From Brachionus rotundiformis (lineage: Eukaryota > Rotifera > Eurotatoria > Ploima > Brachionidae), in assembly GCA_016802295.1 (NCBI GenBank), contig JAESIW010000200.1, positions 1,136,882 through 1,200,881 on the forward strand: a DNA stretch of 64,000 nt, written 5' to 3'. The position numbers and the translations under genes are program-made. The notes under the pieces were generated by a model, which saw nothing but the letters and a program-made list of their open reading frames with translations, made no database searches and had not been told where the DNA came from. Positions 34,001 to 48,000 of the stretch are shown piece after piece; within the stretch, counting starts at the first letter, position 1; each line of letters opens with the position of its first letter.

Positions 34001-36464
34001 GTTGTGGTAGTGGTGGTACTGGTAGAAGTTGTTGTCGTGGTGGTACTGGTAGTTGTTGGAATAGTTGTAGTAGTGGTAGTTGTAGTGGTACTGGTAGTAA
34101 TTTGAATAGTTGAAGTTGTGCTTGTACTGTTTGTAATCGGAATAGTTGTAGTTGAAATAGTTGTAGTAGTGGTAGTTGTAGAAGTACTGGTTGTAACAGT
34201 TATAGTTGTTGTTTCAGATGAAATTGTTGTTAAATCATTTTGCACCTGTATATTACGTGTTATTTGGCTTTCAAGAGTATATATTGGGTCAATGCTTTCT
34301 GCTTTACATGTTAACGAATTTAAATTATTAAACTTAGTATCATTATTAAATCTAAAGTCCAGAAGAAAAAAATTTGTGAAAACTCCGAGTGTCTCATTTT
34401 TACGTTTATCTGTAGCGACTACTTGATTCTCAGTAATTGATTCTAATGTATTTGTGTCGAATAAACTTATTCTTACATCTGGTTTTGAATCTGATGAAAC
34501 ACATAATATCGTATAAACCTGATTTAAATATGAATTTGTCAGTTGTATAACATCATTCTCGTTCACTACTGCATTATCAAAAATCATTGTAAGTGTTGGT
34601 CTAACTTTTGTATAGAAAAAATAATTATTTATTAGCTTTAGCTCTCCTCCCTCAGAGTATCCACATCCATAATATTCTTCATCATTTAGGAACACTTGTT
34701 CAAAATTTAATCTTTTTCCATTTACTGTGGTAAACACTCTACTGTCTTCCGTAACTGTAAATAATCCCTCTTTGTTAGAAGTTTGAACCCATTGAACATC
34801 TGTCCTTGTAGTTTCACAATCAATAAAGAAAGCATCACCAATAAAAGCCTGAACAATGGTAGCATTTGGTATCAAAATTGGAATTACTGGAGCGGTTATG
34901 TTTACAACTCTCTGAATTGACACTGTTATGTTCAATACACCATCATTTCCTTTAGCAGTACAATTTAGCGATTTCATGTTTATGAATCGCTGGTCATTTT
35001 TTAATGAAAAGTCCACTTGGAGGGTATTTGTACATAAGCCAAAACTACAACTTTTTGTTAAAAATGAATTTTGCGCTGTCGCCAACTCGTTCAATGTCTC
35101 TGTATCATATATACTCAAATTTACATCCGGCTTTGATAAAGTTGATGCACAAACTATTGTATAAACTCTATTCGATTCATCATTAAAGAAGTTTATAGGG
35201 TTTGCCTCATTTATTAAAGTCCCATTAACCAGCAAATTTAAAGTTGGTGTTACTTAATTTTATATAATTAGATTAAATTTAACAAATAAAATGTTATATA
35301 ATTTAATATTCAATAATCTCTGGAAAAAAATTTATTTACAATTGTTTTTTAATTAAGCGTTTTAATATTAAAGAAATAGATAAATTAAATGTTTTATCAT
35401 ATATTTAAGTTAAATTTTTACAATGTTGAATAATTTTTTAATTTAATTCTTAAATTATCAATTTTTTTTAAATCAAAAAATTATATCAATAATAAATTTA
35501 ATTCGATCTTTTATTTAAAAAATTTAATATATGATAATATTTTTATCTTGTCTACGATTTATACTAACTTATTTTAAAAATGCTTTTTTTATATTTAAGG
35601 CATAGAAACGTGAAAATTTTTGATTTTTTGAAAATCAGGTTCAATTAAAAATATGTTTTTGTAAGAAATCCGTCTTTATTTGGGTCCTCATCTAAATGAA
35701 TGAAAAGCTAAAAACATGAACATTTAAACGAGAAAATATTCTCATAGCTGTAAATACCAATTCTACCTGTTGTTTAAATTAAAAAAAATAAATAAATTTA
35801 AAATTTAAGCTAAGAATAAAAAATAATTTAAATGACTCTATTTATACTCTTATAAACTTGTATAATATTTTTCTAAAAAAGTTGTGAAAAAACAGGTGAC
35901 ATTTTTTGACACAAAATTTGGTACCAGCATGTCATCTTTTTTTCCTAAAAGTATAATGTAAACTCATAAAATCAAATGAGATTGTTACCAATTATTTTGG
36001 CAATTATTTGCTTTCAGCAATTTAATAAAATTTTGAATGAAAATTTAAAAAAATTTACCTCTTACAAAAATTTCATAGCTATTGACTACCACAAACCTAT
36101 TTGTTGTCGTATTCCGATAAATACAGGCATAGTATTCTTCATCTAGGACACCAATGCTATTAAAGACAAGCGTTTTACCATCATTAGTTATATTAAGTGA
36201 TGTGCTTGATTCGACGAAAAATGGCTGGTTGATTGTCTTATTCAATGAACGGATCCATTGAAGGGTAATGTCCGTAGTGTCATTTATGTTACAGTTCAGT
36301 TCAAATTGTGTACCACCTTCGGCGATTACTGGCTCTGAGAACCGAAATTGGCACCCTTGAAAGCTAAAATTTAGCCCAAAGTTTGGTTAGATTCAAATTG
36401 TCTACTTACGGACTGGACTTCCGTAGAAAAGGAAAATTAGTGTTAGACCAACAGCTAAATTCAT
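31060..36464 (-). CDS. secreted Ig6-mucin-EGF5-ShKT protein, 7 exons
   Basis: Exons 36464-36410, 36355-36059, 35252-33084, 33034-32525, 32463-32344, 32295-32056 and 31421-31060, all joined in phase 1, give 1,250 residues. Order: signal peptide (MNLAVGLTLIFLFYGSPV); three tandem pairs of Ig-like domains, the first of each pair V-like with D/N-x-E-Y-Y-x-C (DEEYYACIY, NDEEYYGCGY, TDSGNFSCF), the second a shorter type with C..KPDVNLSIYD; a Thr/Ser mucin tract of roughly 340 residues between pairs two and three; five EGF repeats; and a C-terminal six-cysteine ShKT domain ending KTCQVCN. There is no TM or GPI signal, so it should be secreted into mucus or extracellular matrix. Many N-x-S/T sites support heavy glycosylation. 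Phase-1 symmetrical exons fit growth by exon shuffling. Exact function is unknown; adhesion, mucosal barrier or recognition roles are inference. Confidence 0.85.
33210..34215 (-). repeat. coding minisatellite: Thr-rich mucin tract
   Basis: About 1 kb of nested ACT/ACC-type codon repeats on the gene strand giving units like TTSTTTTTTSTIP with Ile-Pro or Leu-Pro punctuation about every 13-20 codons. Dense O-glycosylation sites expected. On the opposite strand the same repeat yields a long Val-rich open frame (33197-34105), which is a composition artefact. Repeat number is likely polymorphic. Confidence 0.9.
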
Positions 36465-39068
36465 TGCTGTCTTTGATTTCTTTAAAATTTGGTATCACAC
36501 TTCAAGCCAAAATAATTTATTAAATTGAGAAAACAAATTGGAAACAAAACGCTTTTTTAATTCCAAAAAATATAAAAAAGAAATTCACCTGAATGAAAGC
36601 CTGCTAATGCTGACTTAATGTTATTCAAAATAATAAGAGCTAAATGTTTACAGAATTTTTAAATAAGATTTTTTATAAAAAGTTTATTTAAAAAAAAAAA
36701 ATTTAAAAAACCTTTCAAAAAAACAAAAATATCTCAAAATCTCAAGTAATGTAAAATTCAAGCTTAATATTATTTATGTTCTTACAACAATTTTTTTTTT
36801 ATTTTGCAAATACTTTTCTAATGATATTTTTAAACAATTTTTAAAATTTCATGACTTGAATTTTTTGAATCGATATTTGTATTTCAGGAGCTTGTAAGCC
36901 AGAGACACGAAAGCATTCCATGTCTATTCACTCGACTACCTATTAGGGATTTAAATACGATAATTTTTTTTTTCAAGTAATTAGATTACATAATTTTGTT
37001 TGCTATTTTATTGAATTGTTTTCTCCTAGCTTATGTATCCAACATAGCTTTCACCAAATTTATTGACTTGCTAAATTATTATTTTTAAAACATCACTAGT
37101 TGTTAAAAATAAAACTCAGTTTAATTAAGTGAAATTTTAAAATTTTTCATTTAACTTTAAAATTGAGGTTTTAACCAGATTTCTAAATACACATTATTGT
37201 CAATATTTTGGAAACATGTCGTGTACCTGCTTACTTGAAAAAATGTTTGATTCCAATTCTTTTTCTGCTTAAAATTGTATTTTATTTCATTTTTAATAAA
37301 AGGTATATCAAAACGTAATTCAATTCAGTCTTAAAATTATGACCACAAACATTTGAAAATAAAAAAATTTTTTATTGTCGTTTTTTAATTAAAAATAAGG
37401 GCCTTTTTTAAAATTGAATTAAGAATTGTTGACAATGATATTATCGATGTTACTAATTTGTTTATTATTAAACAAATCCTTTAAATTATTTCATCAAAAA
37501 CAGTTGACAAAAATAATAATTAAAGGTAATTAATTTAATTATTTGAAATAAAAAGCATATTCAGTTGACTTCATATTCTGAATAATTCTAATCCAACAAG
37601 CTCCATGTATTTCCACTACGATCTGAAAATGAATATTGAGCCGATATCTCTAATTAAATTTTAACTTAACAAATACAAATTTTAAAATATTACATAATTT
37701 CAAGATTTTGATAACTGAATATCTGATTGATTGAATAATTAAGTTTTTTATTATGAATGAATTTTTAAAAAATTTTTGTAATAACCAAGTCAGTTTTTGC
37801 TTTTCAATAAAAATAGAATTTATTAATCAATCTAAAATTTAAAATTGAAATTATTTTTAGCACATAAATGAAAACAAATGCGATATGATTGCCAAAAATA
37901 CCAACATAAATTGTGATAAAGTCGAAACAATATGTGATACTTATTTTTCAAGTATTTTAAAAAAATAATTTTTCCAAATTTTAGAAGCAAAAATAAATAT
38001 TGTTAAAAAATTAAATCAACCTTTAGATGTTATTTTTTAATTTATTAGTTTGAAGGCTTTAAGTGAAACATTTATTATAATGATTTTGTGAAATTTGGTA
38101 CTTAAGAACAAAACAAACCATTTAAAAAATCTTGTAGCTTTTTTTCTAAATAAAATATAAGACATAACTTTATATGTAGCACAAAGCTCCATTTACAGGG
38201 CCAGTTTTAAAATTTTTAATGGTTGTTCTAATGTACCAAATTTCACTAAACATATTCTATGACTTGTCGACGAACAGCTAATTTTTTAACAAGAAATTTT
38301 GTCATATAATTGGACTGACATTATTCGAACAAATTAGTCAGGTAATAAATATATAAACATGGTATTTCTTCATAGACCTATCAAAGAACTTAGCAAAATT
38401 TGCAGAACATTTACAAAACTAGCTTACTGTTTTTTAAATTAATACAAACATAGATTTATTTAATTATAATGAATAAATAAAATTATGTTTAACAAATTTT
38501 TAAAAAAGTGCATTAAAGTGAAATCTTATAAGTTTTTTTCTAAGGGATCTAATTTATAAAAATTATTTAGGTTTTATTGTTTACTAAATTTGTAGTAATT
38601 AAGTCAACAGAATCTACTCAAGATTTGTTGACTCAAATTTTTAAAATTAAAAAGATCAAAGAACAGAATACCAAGTTTTCAATTTAAAGTGAAAAATTGG
38701 TCACTCGTCACATGATAAAATATTTTACTTGTATATTTTGTAGTTAAATAATTTTATTTAATTCTTCACTATGTTAGGTATACCCTAAAAAAAAAGAAGA
38801 GAAATAGCTCCATTAATTTAAATTTAAATCTTATTTTAATCTAAATTTGCCACAATAACTAAAAGCTCAGTTAAATAACCAATTTTTTCGATTGTGTGTT
38901 AAATCGGAATTAAATTTCTAAAATATATGTTTAATCACTCTTTTATTATATAAAATAAGAACAAAATAATTAAAATAAAACAAAATAATACTTTTAAATA
39001 AAATTTAGTTAAATAATAAATAATTTTATTTTATAGCTTGAATAGAAAACAAAATAATCAAAATATGG
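36465..39068. other. intergenic, no gene seen
   Basis: 2.6 kb between the 5' end of the Ig-mucin gene and the 3' end of Cav1, both on the minus strand. AT-rich, no open frame or repeat of note. The first part presumably contains the promoter of the Ig-mucin gene. Confidence 0.5.
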
Positions 39069-42000
39069 TCATTTTTTGGGACTTGTATCCGCTTGGTCAT
39101 TAGAAAATGAGTTCGATTTTATCAATACTTTAGCGGCTTCGTTTATTTGGTCGTTTGACAATTCAGTGGCATCGTGAAGCTCGCGTAAAATTAACTTAGA
39201 ATACCGTCTGTCAATTCCTTCATTATTCAAATAAATATTGAGAAGATTGTCCATAGGTCTTGTTTCATTTATCACTGTCAAATTTGGTCTGTACACATTT
39301 CCAATCTCATTCTCTGACTGGTAATAACCAACTGCATAACCTGGATCAGGATATCTCATTTGTAGCTAAAAGCATCAATTTAAAAACAAATACTAAATTT
39401 CAATTAAAAAAATACATTTTCAAGTTGTCTTTGATTAAAAGCATTTTGTCTCATTAGTTCCTGTTCCTCCCTCATTTGACTCTGATATGAATCAATTCTG
39501 TGCTGATAGTCCTGATTCATGCTGGTATTTTGCCCGTGGTTCACATGATTTATATCATTCATTTTTATTTGATTCATATTGTGACTACTATTTGTTTTAT
39601 TAAGTAATATTAGTGGATTTTCTTCACTATTTTGAGGCTTAAAACAGTTCATGCGTTTAAAAACACTTGTTTTTTGTGGTAGTTCCGGTTTGCTACAACA
39701 ATTAATTTGTTAATAGTTAAGGTGCAATGTTAATATGGTTTGTTTCAATGGGAATAGTTACCTTAAAGCTTCCAAATCTTCCATGAGTCTAAGGTTACCA
39801 GTTCGTTGGTTGACTTGTAAAGGCATTATTGGCGGGTCGTCCTCGTAGTGAAGACTAAATAATGAATTTTTTTAATAATTAATAAAATAAAATTTCCTTT
39901 AATCAATTATTACTTAATAGATGTGTGGTCTGATGAGAGCTCAAGCTCATTGTTGGGTTTGCTTTATTTGAAATAATAAGATGATTTGGTTAAAAAATAA
40001 TTTAAGAATTTAATTTACAATAACCCTGCTGGCATTGCTTCGAAAGTGTTGCCAATATTTAATGCGGTGCGGAGAGGAGCACTAGAGTGTCGACCAACAA
40101 TCTTTGTGTCAAAAGTTTGATGCAGCAACGACTTTCCGTCTCCAGTAGCACTGAAATTTCTTGATATGGTAATTCTGTTCGGGTTTACCAAATGACCACT
40201 AATATCGCCAAGCTGACTTTGGTGGTGCTGCAAAGGCGCATTATAATTGAATCCTTTGAAAGGAAGCAGCGAAGAAACCATTCCGAAAAGAAAGTGATTT
40301 CTTCTGTGCTGAGGCTCTTCTTCATCGAACATTGCCTTAAATGTGTCCTCGTCATCTAGGCTACCTGAAATTGCGCGTCTTATCTCAGGTCCATGATCAT
40401 GCAGTGTGCGTAGGCCTGCATGTAATGTAGAAGCGTATTTGGCTGCACCTGAAGCACTCAAGGTGTTCAGCTTGGCTGTTTGCTCCTTTCGTTTTTTAAA
40501 TCTTCTGAAATAATCTTGAATGAGAAAAGTGGCGTAGAACTTTCCCACAGTGACATCATCATCACCTTTAAAAATTGTTGTTTAATCAATGCTCTTAATT
40601 TATTAGTTAAATCTAAAATTAGATAAACGAATCTAGAGATAAACTTTTAAAAAAAGTTTAAATTTAGACTCAGATTGTTAATTGTAAAAATTATTCATTT
40701 TAGTCAATGAGGAACGAACAAAATTTGCATCAATAAAATTAATTAAATATGGTAATCACTCTAAGCTTCCAAAAAGTGCTTACTCATTGCTTTTATTGTT
40801 TTTAAATAAAGTTAATTTTAAGATAAATAAAAAAGTTTAAAAATTAATTTATTTGGTCGGTTGTAGAGAAGATTTTAACTTTTATTTTACGAATACATTT
40901 AATAAAAGATCTATTCTATTATGAAACCAGGAGCGAAAAAAAAATTTTACATCCTATTCTGAAAGTTTTAAACTAATTAAACTAATAGTTATCTTATCAT
41001 ATTTCAATAAATAAAAGATAAAATTTTTCTTGCAAAAATTATTTTAATTTTGTTAAAAAAATTTAAGACCTGGTTTTATAATTCAATAGACCTTTCTAGA
41101 CGAAATTAAATAGTAAAAAAGTAAGCTTTAAATTACTTCCTGGTGGTGGAATTATTTGATCGAGTAGCTTTGGGTTAGTGCGTTTCCAAATCTTTTTAAT
41201 CACTGCTCTCAGCTCTTCATTACATTGATCTATGTTTCCCTGGACTTTTATCTGAAGATTTGTTCTAACCAAAGCGAAAAGAGTTGCATTAAACATAACC
41301 GTTCCATCACTGTTAAGTGGCATATTCATTGAGACCAGTTTCTAGAAAAAAATAAAATTTTAATCTTTAATTTTAAAATGATGTTTTAAAATCACCTTGC
41401 ACGCTACACGGTGCGGACACAATTTACCAAAGCCCAAAGGTGGTGAAATTTTTCTCAGTAAAGTGATCACATCTAAGTGTTTAATACGGCCTCTATTTTT
41501 TTAGTTAAGAAATAACAATTAAACAATATAAAACAACATTTTTAACATTTAGGATTAAGGCTTAAATTTACCTTGAAGGCAATTCGATGTGGACACAATA
41601 ATCCGAAGCCGAGTGGAGGAGAAACGCTTCGGAGCAATTGTACCACATCTAAATGCTTCAATCGTCCTCTTTTATTGTTTTAATTAAAAGTAAAAGTCTA
41701 AAAATACTAAACTTACTTTGCCTCTGGGTCGTAGTCGGACCAGAGCTGGACAAAATCGTCCAGATGATGCGGGCCTAGAATTGACCAATCTCGTGTCAAG
41801 TAATCAAAATTGTCCATGATGACGGCCACGAACAAGTTAATAATCAAGAATGAACACAAACAGACAAATGAAATAAAATATGGTATGGCCACCCAACTTG
41901 AGCAGTCTTCTTCATAGCCTGCTCTATCCTCGCGCGATGGACGCGATAGAGGATCACATTCTGTGGTGGTCTGGATGGCATACATTATGTCCTGCCATGC

Positions 42001-45000
42001 TTCACCAGTGGCCGAACGGAATAGTACCATAATGGCCCGTGGGAAAGACCGAAAGTTATTGTGCCGATTGATTTCGTTTTCCATTTGTTCATCTAGACGA
42101 ATTTTACCAAAAAGCTTAGTATTCAGGATTTAGAATATATTTAAAAATTGAACTAATTTTTATTAAAAATTACCTGCATTCCAATAACTGCATAAATGAA
42201 AAACAGCATTATGATTAATAGGACTACATATGGTAAGGCCTGAAATGATTTTATAAATGTCCATAGCAGGGTTCGAATGCCTTCATTACGACTTAGCAGC
42301 TTTATTAAACGCATCACTCGAAAAAGTCGTAGAAATTTCAAGTGCGAATTTTGTTTTCCCTTTATAAATAAAAATTCTTATTAATTTTATTTGATAATTT
42401 TTAAAAAATTAAAATATTCTGATAAAATTTACACTCAGATAATTTTAATCAGAATATTTAAAAAACACTGTAGATTTAGTAAGCATCGAGCCCAACAAAA
42501 TTAGATATTGTAAATTATTAATCTTAATTTTTGTACTATAAATACAAAAAGATTTAATAATTAACAACTACGGCGATTTTGTTGATGCTTTAAAAAAATA
42601 ATTGATGTTTACAAATCTGTTTACACTAAGCTTGGGTGGGATTAATTTATATATTTTTTTAAATTTTATTTCATTAACAACTTATTAGTTTAAAATATTT
42701 TAATCTAAATTACTAAAAGACAACAAAGACAAATGAAGATTTATATAATAACAATAGACCACTAGGATATATAACCTAGTATTCTTATTTCAATAGCCGG
42801 TTTTTGGCTAAATAAAATAAGCAAAAAACCACTAGTAAGCTTTTTTCCAGACAAATAACTCTGATATCATATTTATTTAAAAATAAAACATTCAACAAAA
42901 ATATGCATATATTCAGAGTTATATTCGAATATAGGCAAAACTCTTTTTGTAAATTATACCTGGACCTTAGGTTTTTGGGTGTCCAACAAGATTGAAAAAT
43001 AAAAATAAAAAGCATTTTTTTTAATAAATAATAAAATTTAAAGATAGATAGAACATATATTAAAATACATATTTGGTAATTTTGCTGTGTTTACAAGTGA
43101 TATGATGAAGAATAGATACTTACGAATATCATCGCCACGTCGAATATGCTTCCAACCACGATGACAAAATCAAGCACATTCCAAAAATCGCGGAAATAAT
43201 TCTTCACTCTAAATGCCATTATTTTTAATATAAACTCAATGGTGAATACACATGTAAAAAATATATTCAGATTGCTAAGAAATTCTTCATAAGCTTCGGA
43301 AGCATTATGGTACTTAAGCAAAACCAATTTAAAATTTGCCAATATTTAGATAATTTATATATTACCTTCAAAGATAGTACAAATGTGTTCATTATAATGG
43401 TTATGAAAATACCGTACTCAAATTTGGAAGATGTTACTATTTTCCAAATTTTATGCTGAGTTTTATCTTTGGGTATGTAGCGTTTTATAGGCCGTGCTTT
43501 CAGAGCAAATTCGATACATTTTCGCTAAAAAATTCCTTTAATTATCTTTTACAAATTAAAATTTTCTTTTAGTACCTGATTTTTATCAAGGTCACAATCC
43601 TTGTACTCTTGTTCTCCTTCGTTTTGAAAAGTAACTATGACAAAACCAACGAAAATGTTCATCATAAAAAAGGCAATGACTACTATATAGGCCACGAAAA
43701 AAACAGCCACCGCCCTTCGGTTGTTGTAAATTGGACCCTTGTACTCTTCAGTGGAATCGATTGCTTTGTATAATAGAGCAGGCCATCCCTCAAATGTAGT
43801 CACTGTGAATAATGTATGCATTCCATGTATGACATTATCGAAATGGAATTGGTAGTTTTCCCATTCCCGGTTATCCACAACTAATTTGGTTCCTTCATAT
43901 CGGTAAAACTTTCCACTTAATTAATAAAATATTCAAATAGAATCATTTTTAAATTTAAAATTTATGTATATTTTATAGTAATATTTTACTAATTTGATAA
44001 AATTGGTTTAAAATTAATATTAGATATAAAATTAAATTTTCAAAAATGGAATTTTTATCATGGTTAGGTTTTTTGAATCAATACATATTTATATACTTAT
44101 ATTAGGTTATTTAGTTGTGACCAAAGCTGAGAATTAATAAATTTGAAAATTTTTGAAAAAAAAAGAAATAAGATTTTGGATTCTGTGAAAGAAAAACAAT
44201 AAAAGCTTAAAATGGTTAAATGATAAAATTTTTACAATCAGATAAATCTAAACAATCAAATTTTTTAATTTTTCCGAAATTTGATGTTCATTAATACCAA
44301 GTTAGATTGAAAGCATCGTAAATGCAACAATGGAGACACATAAAGGCAGCAATAGATGACTCCGCAAAAGCTGTCTGATTGAAACTCTAATTGGCTTTGG
44401 ATAATGTCAGTAAAGTGGAAATGATAGAAAAAATCTGAAAAATTTCTATAGTCATTCGAGTAATCATAGTTAAAAATTATACAAAGTTGTCTTAATTTAA
44501 AAACTATAATTTAAAATCTCCATAAGAAATAAAAGAATAGCGAAATTAAATAATGTTTTATCATATATTTATCTGAATTTGAATGGGAGGATATTGCAAA
44601 GTTTACCATACAGAAAGAATAGTTATTGAGAAATGGAATAGATTTATCAAGTTCCATATTTCCTAAAACAGTTAAACATTAAATTGACATAGGAATTTTC
44701 TTCTCTTTTTCAAAACCACCAGCTTCAGTCAAACATTTATCAATCAATGAAAATTAATGAAAGGCACTTTTAATTTATTTTACCATTTAAAAAATATTTT
44801 TTTACACAAAATTTAAAGCACTAAAATTTTCTCATTTATTATATGTCCTATCCCAAATAATTATTGATACCAACCAACAAATATATAGAATACTTGACAA
44901 AAAAATTCATTTTATCATTTCGTCATGTAAAATTAATTTAAATCTTTATTAATGCCATATACGAAATCTTTATAAATAGTTTTTTCGGCCTATCTTGTAC

Positions 45001-48000
45001 ATTACAATAGATATTTATAATTATTTTGGAAAATCGAAATTATTCAATATTATATAATAGACTTACTGGCACTCAAGTTCATTGAGTTTGGCAAAGTCAT
45101 TGCAATGGTAAAAAGAACCCTTGAAAAGCTGTACACCAATACAAGAAAACATAAATTCAAGTAATAATGTCACCAAGACAATGTTTCGAATTGTTTTCAA
45201 TGCAACTACCAGACAATTTACGACATGCTTCAAGCCTTTGGCTCTATTGATGGCGCGTAATGGACGCAATACACGCAATATACGAAGAACTTTGAGCACT
45301 GATAACATTTGATTTTTGTTCGGCTTTTCACCTGATTTGGTGAAAAATGCCCTTTGAAAAATAAATAAAAATAATTTAAAATATTTCAAAAATGAAAAAT
45401 TTTACATTATATATGGTAGAAGAATTGAGATAAGTGATATAATTACCACAAATAAGTCTAGAACATTGAATAAATTTCGACAAAATGCACCTTTATGCAA
45501 AATTACTCCATAGGCTATGAGTTTTAGACAAATTTCGATGGTGAATACAGTGGTAAAAAAATAGTCGAATTTGTTTAAAATCTTAAAAATAATTGTTTTT
45601 TTTTCCAATTTGATTATTTTTTATTTTTAAATACTTCATTTCTGGATGATATATAATTGACTGGGTCCTCGGCAGCTAACATAATACTTGATACCAAAAT
45701 ACAGATCAAAAGAGAATTACTGAACCAGCGATGATTGCATACGAAATGACAAAAGCGTCTGAATCGATTGTCGTGATTGAATAGAAAAAGAGATCTTGCT
45801 TTTGGTATCGGTTTTATCTTTTGGCGAACAGTATTCTCATTTATTATTGCTGGATTGGCTCTAGCCTGACTCTCAGTAGCAGAACTTTGTGTTTTAGAAT
45901 CATCACCATTATCACCTTAAAAGATTATATTTTTGATTTTAAAATTTTCAATTGATAAAATTTAATAATTCATTATCTGATTCTAATTGTTTTAATCAAT
46001 ACAGTCCTATTATTTTTCTAAGTTAGCTCTTGATTCTTATCAGCCCTTTAAAAAACTGCTAGTTTTAAAAAAAAATTATAAAAAATAAGCAAATAAATCA
46101 GGTAAATTTTGTATTTAATAGAATTAATTTAGATTTATTAGAATTAAAATTATTATTTGATTAATTACCATTTTTAATTGAGTCATCTTCATTGTCAGAT
46201 TCGTTCCTAAAATTAAATAATTAAAGTAAAATAATCAAAACAATTCAATTTAGACTGACTTATTGGAATCCGTCTCGGACTCGTTGCCATCTATTTTTTC
46301 GCTGGTGACAGATTTTGGTAATTTTTTCAAGTTTTTAGCCTTAAAGCTCTTTTTCATTTCCTCTTTCTTTTTTTCTTCCTCTTCTTCGGCAGCAGTCAAA
46401 CTTTCAGCATCAGCCAAGTTATCAACAGCAATGGCCAAAAACACATTCAACAGGATATAATTACCACAAATGAATAGAATAATAAAATATGCAATGACAA
46501 ACTTTCCAATTGAGTCAATACCTCCATAGGATCGAATACCTGTGTACATAACTTCATTCCAATCCTCGCCGGTCAATATTTGGAACACTGTCATCATGGC
46601 ATTAATGAAATCATCAAAATTTGAGCGAGGCTTTTCTTCATCGCTTTCGTTAAACATGTCATCGCCTTGAAAATTGAATTTTCCGCCGAACAACTGCATG
46701 CCAAGAAGGGAGGCAATTATAATAAAAAGACCCAAGAGCAAAAGCAAACTAGCAATTGAACGCATTGAGTTCAATAATGATACTACCAAGTTTCGCAGCG
46801 AAGTCCAGTAGCGAGTTACTTTGAAGACCCTGAGCAAACGAACACAGCGAAGAACACTTACGCCAAGAGCTATGTTATATTTGAGAGTAAGACCAATTTC
46901 GGCTATGCTGCCAAAGACCACAAAGCAATCGAATCGATTGAACATGGATACAAAATAACTTCGAAAGCCCAAACTGTACATTTTCAGCACCATTTCAATT
47001 GAAAATAAAATGATAAATATAATGTTTGCAGTCACTATTTAAAATTAATTAGATTTTTTTTTCAAGAGTTAATAATCATTAAAATTCTGTCACAAATTAA
47101 TACTAATGTAGATACATAAAAAATGCATCACAGACTTGTTTGAGAATTAATATTTATTCAAAAAGTATTTGAACAAATTAACTTTTGATAATAAAAATGA
47201 TTCCATTGTATAAATTAAATAAAATTTCTTTTAAAAAATTAATCTAAATTTTTTGATTTTTTGATTTTTTATTTAATAATGTTTTTAATAATTGAAGATT
47301 ATAATCAAAATAATCATGCTCAAAAATTATTCTTTAAAAGATTAAGATTTTATTTTATTAAAAAATTTAAACAGAGAAGTTTTTTAATGTTTAGCAAACC
47401 ATGTTAAAAAAATTGCCAGTAAATTATATTACTTAAAAAACAATTAACTTTTTTAAATGAAAATTTTAGAGCATGATGATTTTAAATTGGTTTTAAAATT
47501 CAATTAGCCTTTTATTTTTTAATCTTTTTAATTTTTCAAAATATAAATCCTTAATATATTAAAAATTTAAGTTTTTTTTCTATTTTTTCGTTTTGAAAAA
47601 AATTTATTTTGAGGAAGAAATTATTAATTAGAAAATGTTCCTTCATAGATTGGCTTAGTTTGTGACACAAGATTAAGATTAATATAAGAATTTTTCATTT
47701 TTAGTTTATTAATTATTCAAAACTTACATTGAAAGTCGTCCATCCATGGTGGTTGCTTGTGAAACTCGCTGGCCAGAACAAGTGTGTTCAGAAAAACAAG
47801 TACAATTACCAACCAGTAAAAAAACTGAGATTTAACAGCTTTGTGTATTCGCCGTCTCAATACCAAATTTTTATGCTGAATAAATCGAATCATCTGGAAA
47901 AAACATTCGCAGGCTGAATGGCGTTTTTGTCCATCTTGATTCTCTCCATCGTTCTGTCCATTTCCATCTCCATTTTCATTCAAAAGTTCCGCTTGGCCTT

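Noticed and set aside
33197..34105. 302-codon Val-rich plus-strand open frame
   Set aside because: Antisense of the Thr-rich coding repeat; lack of stops follows from the repeat codons, and no Met-led, non-repetitive part exists.
42785..43015. 76-codon frame in a Cav1 intron
   Set aside because: No usable phase-compatible exon within it; channel sequence joins directly from 43124 to 42359.
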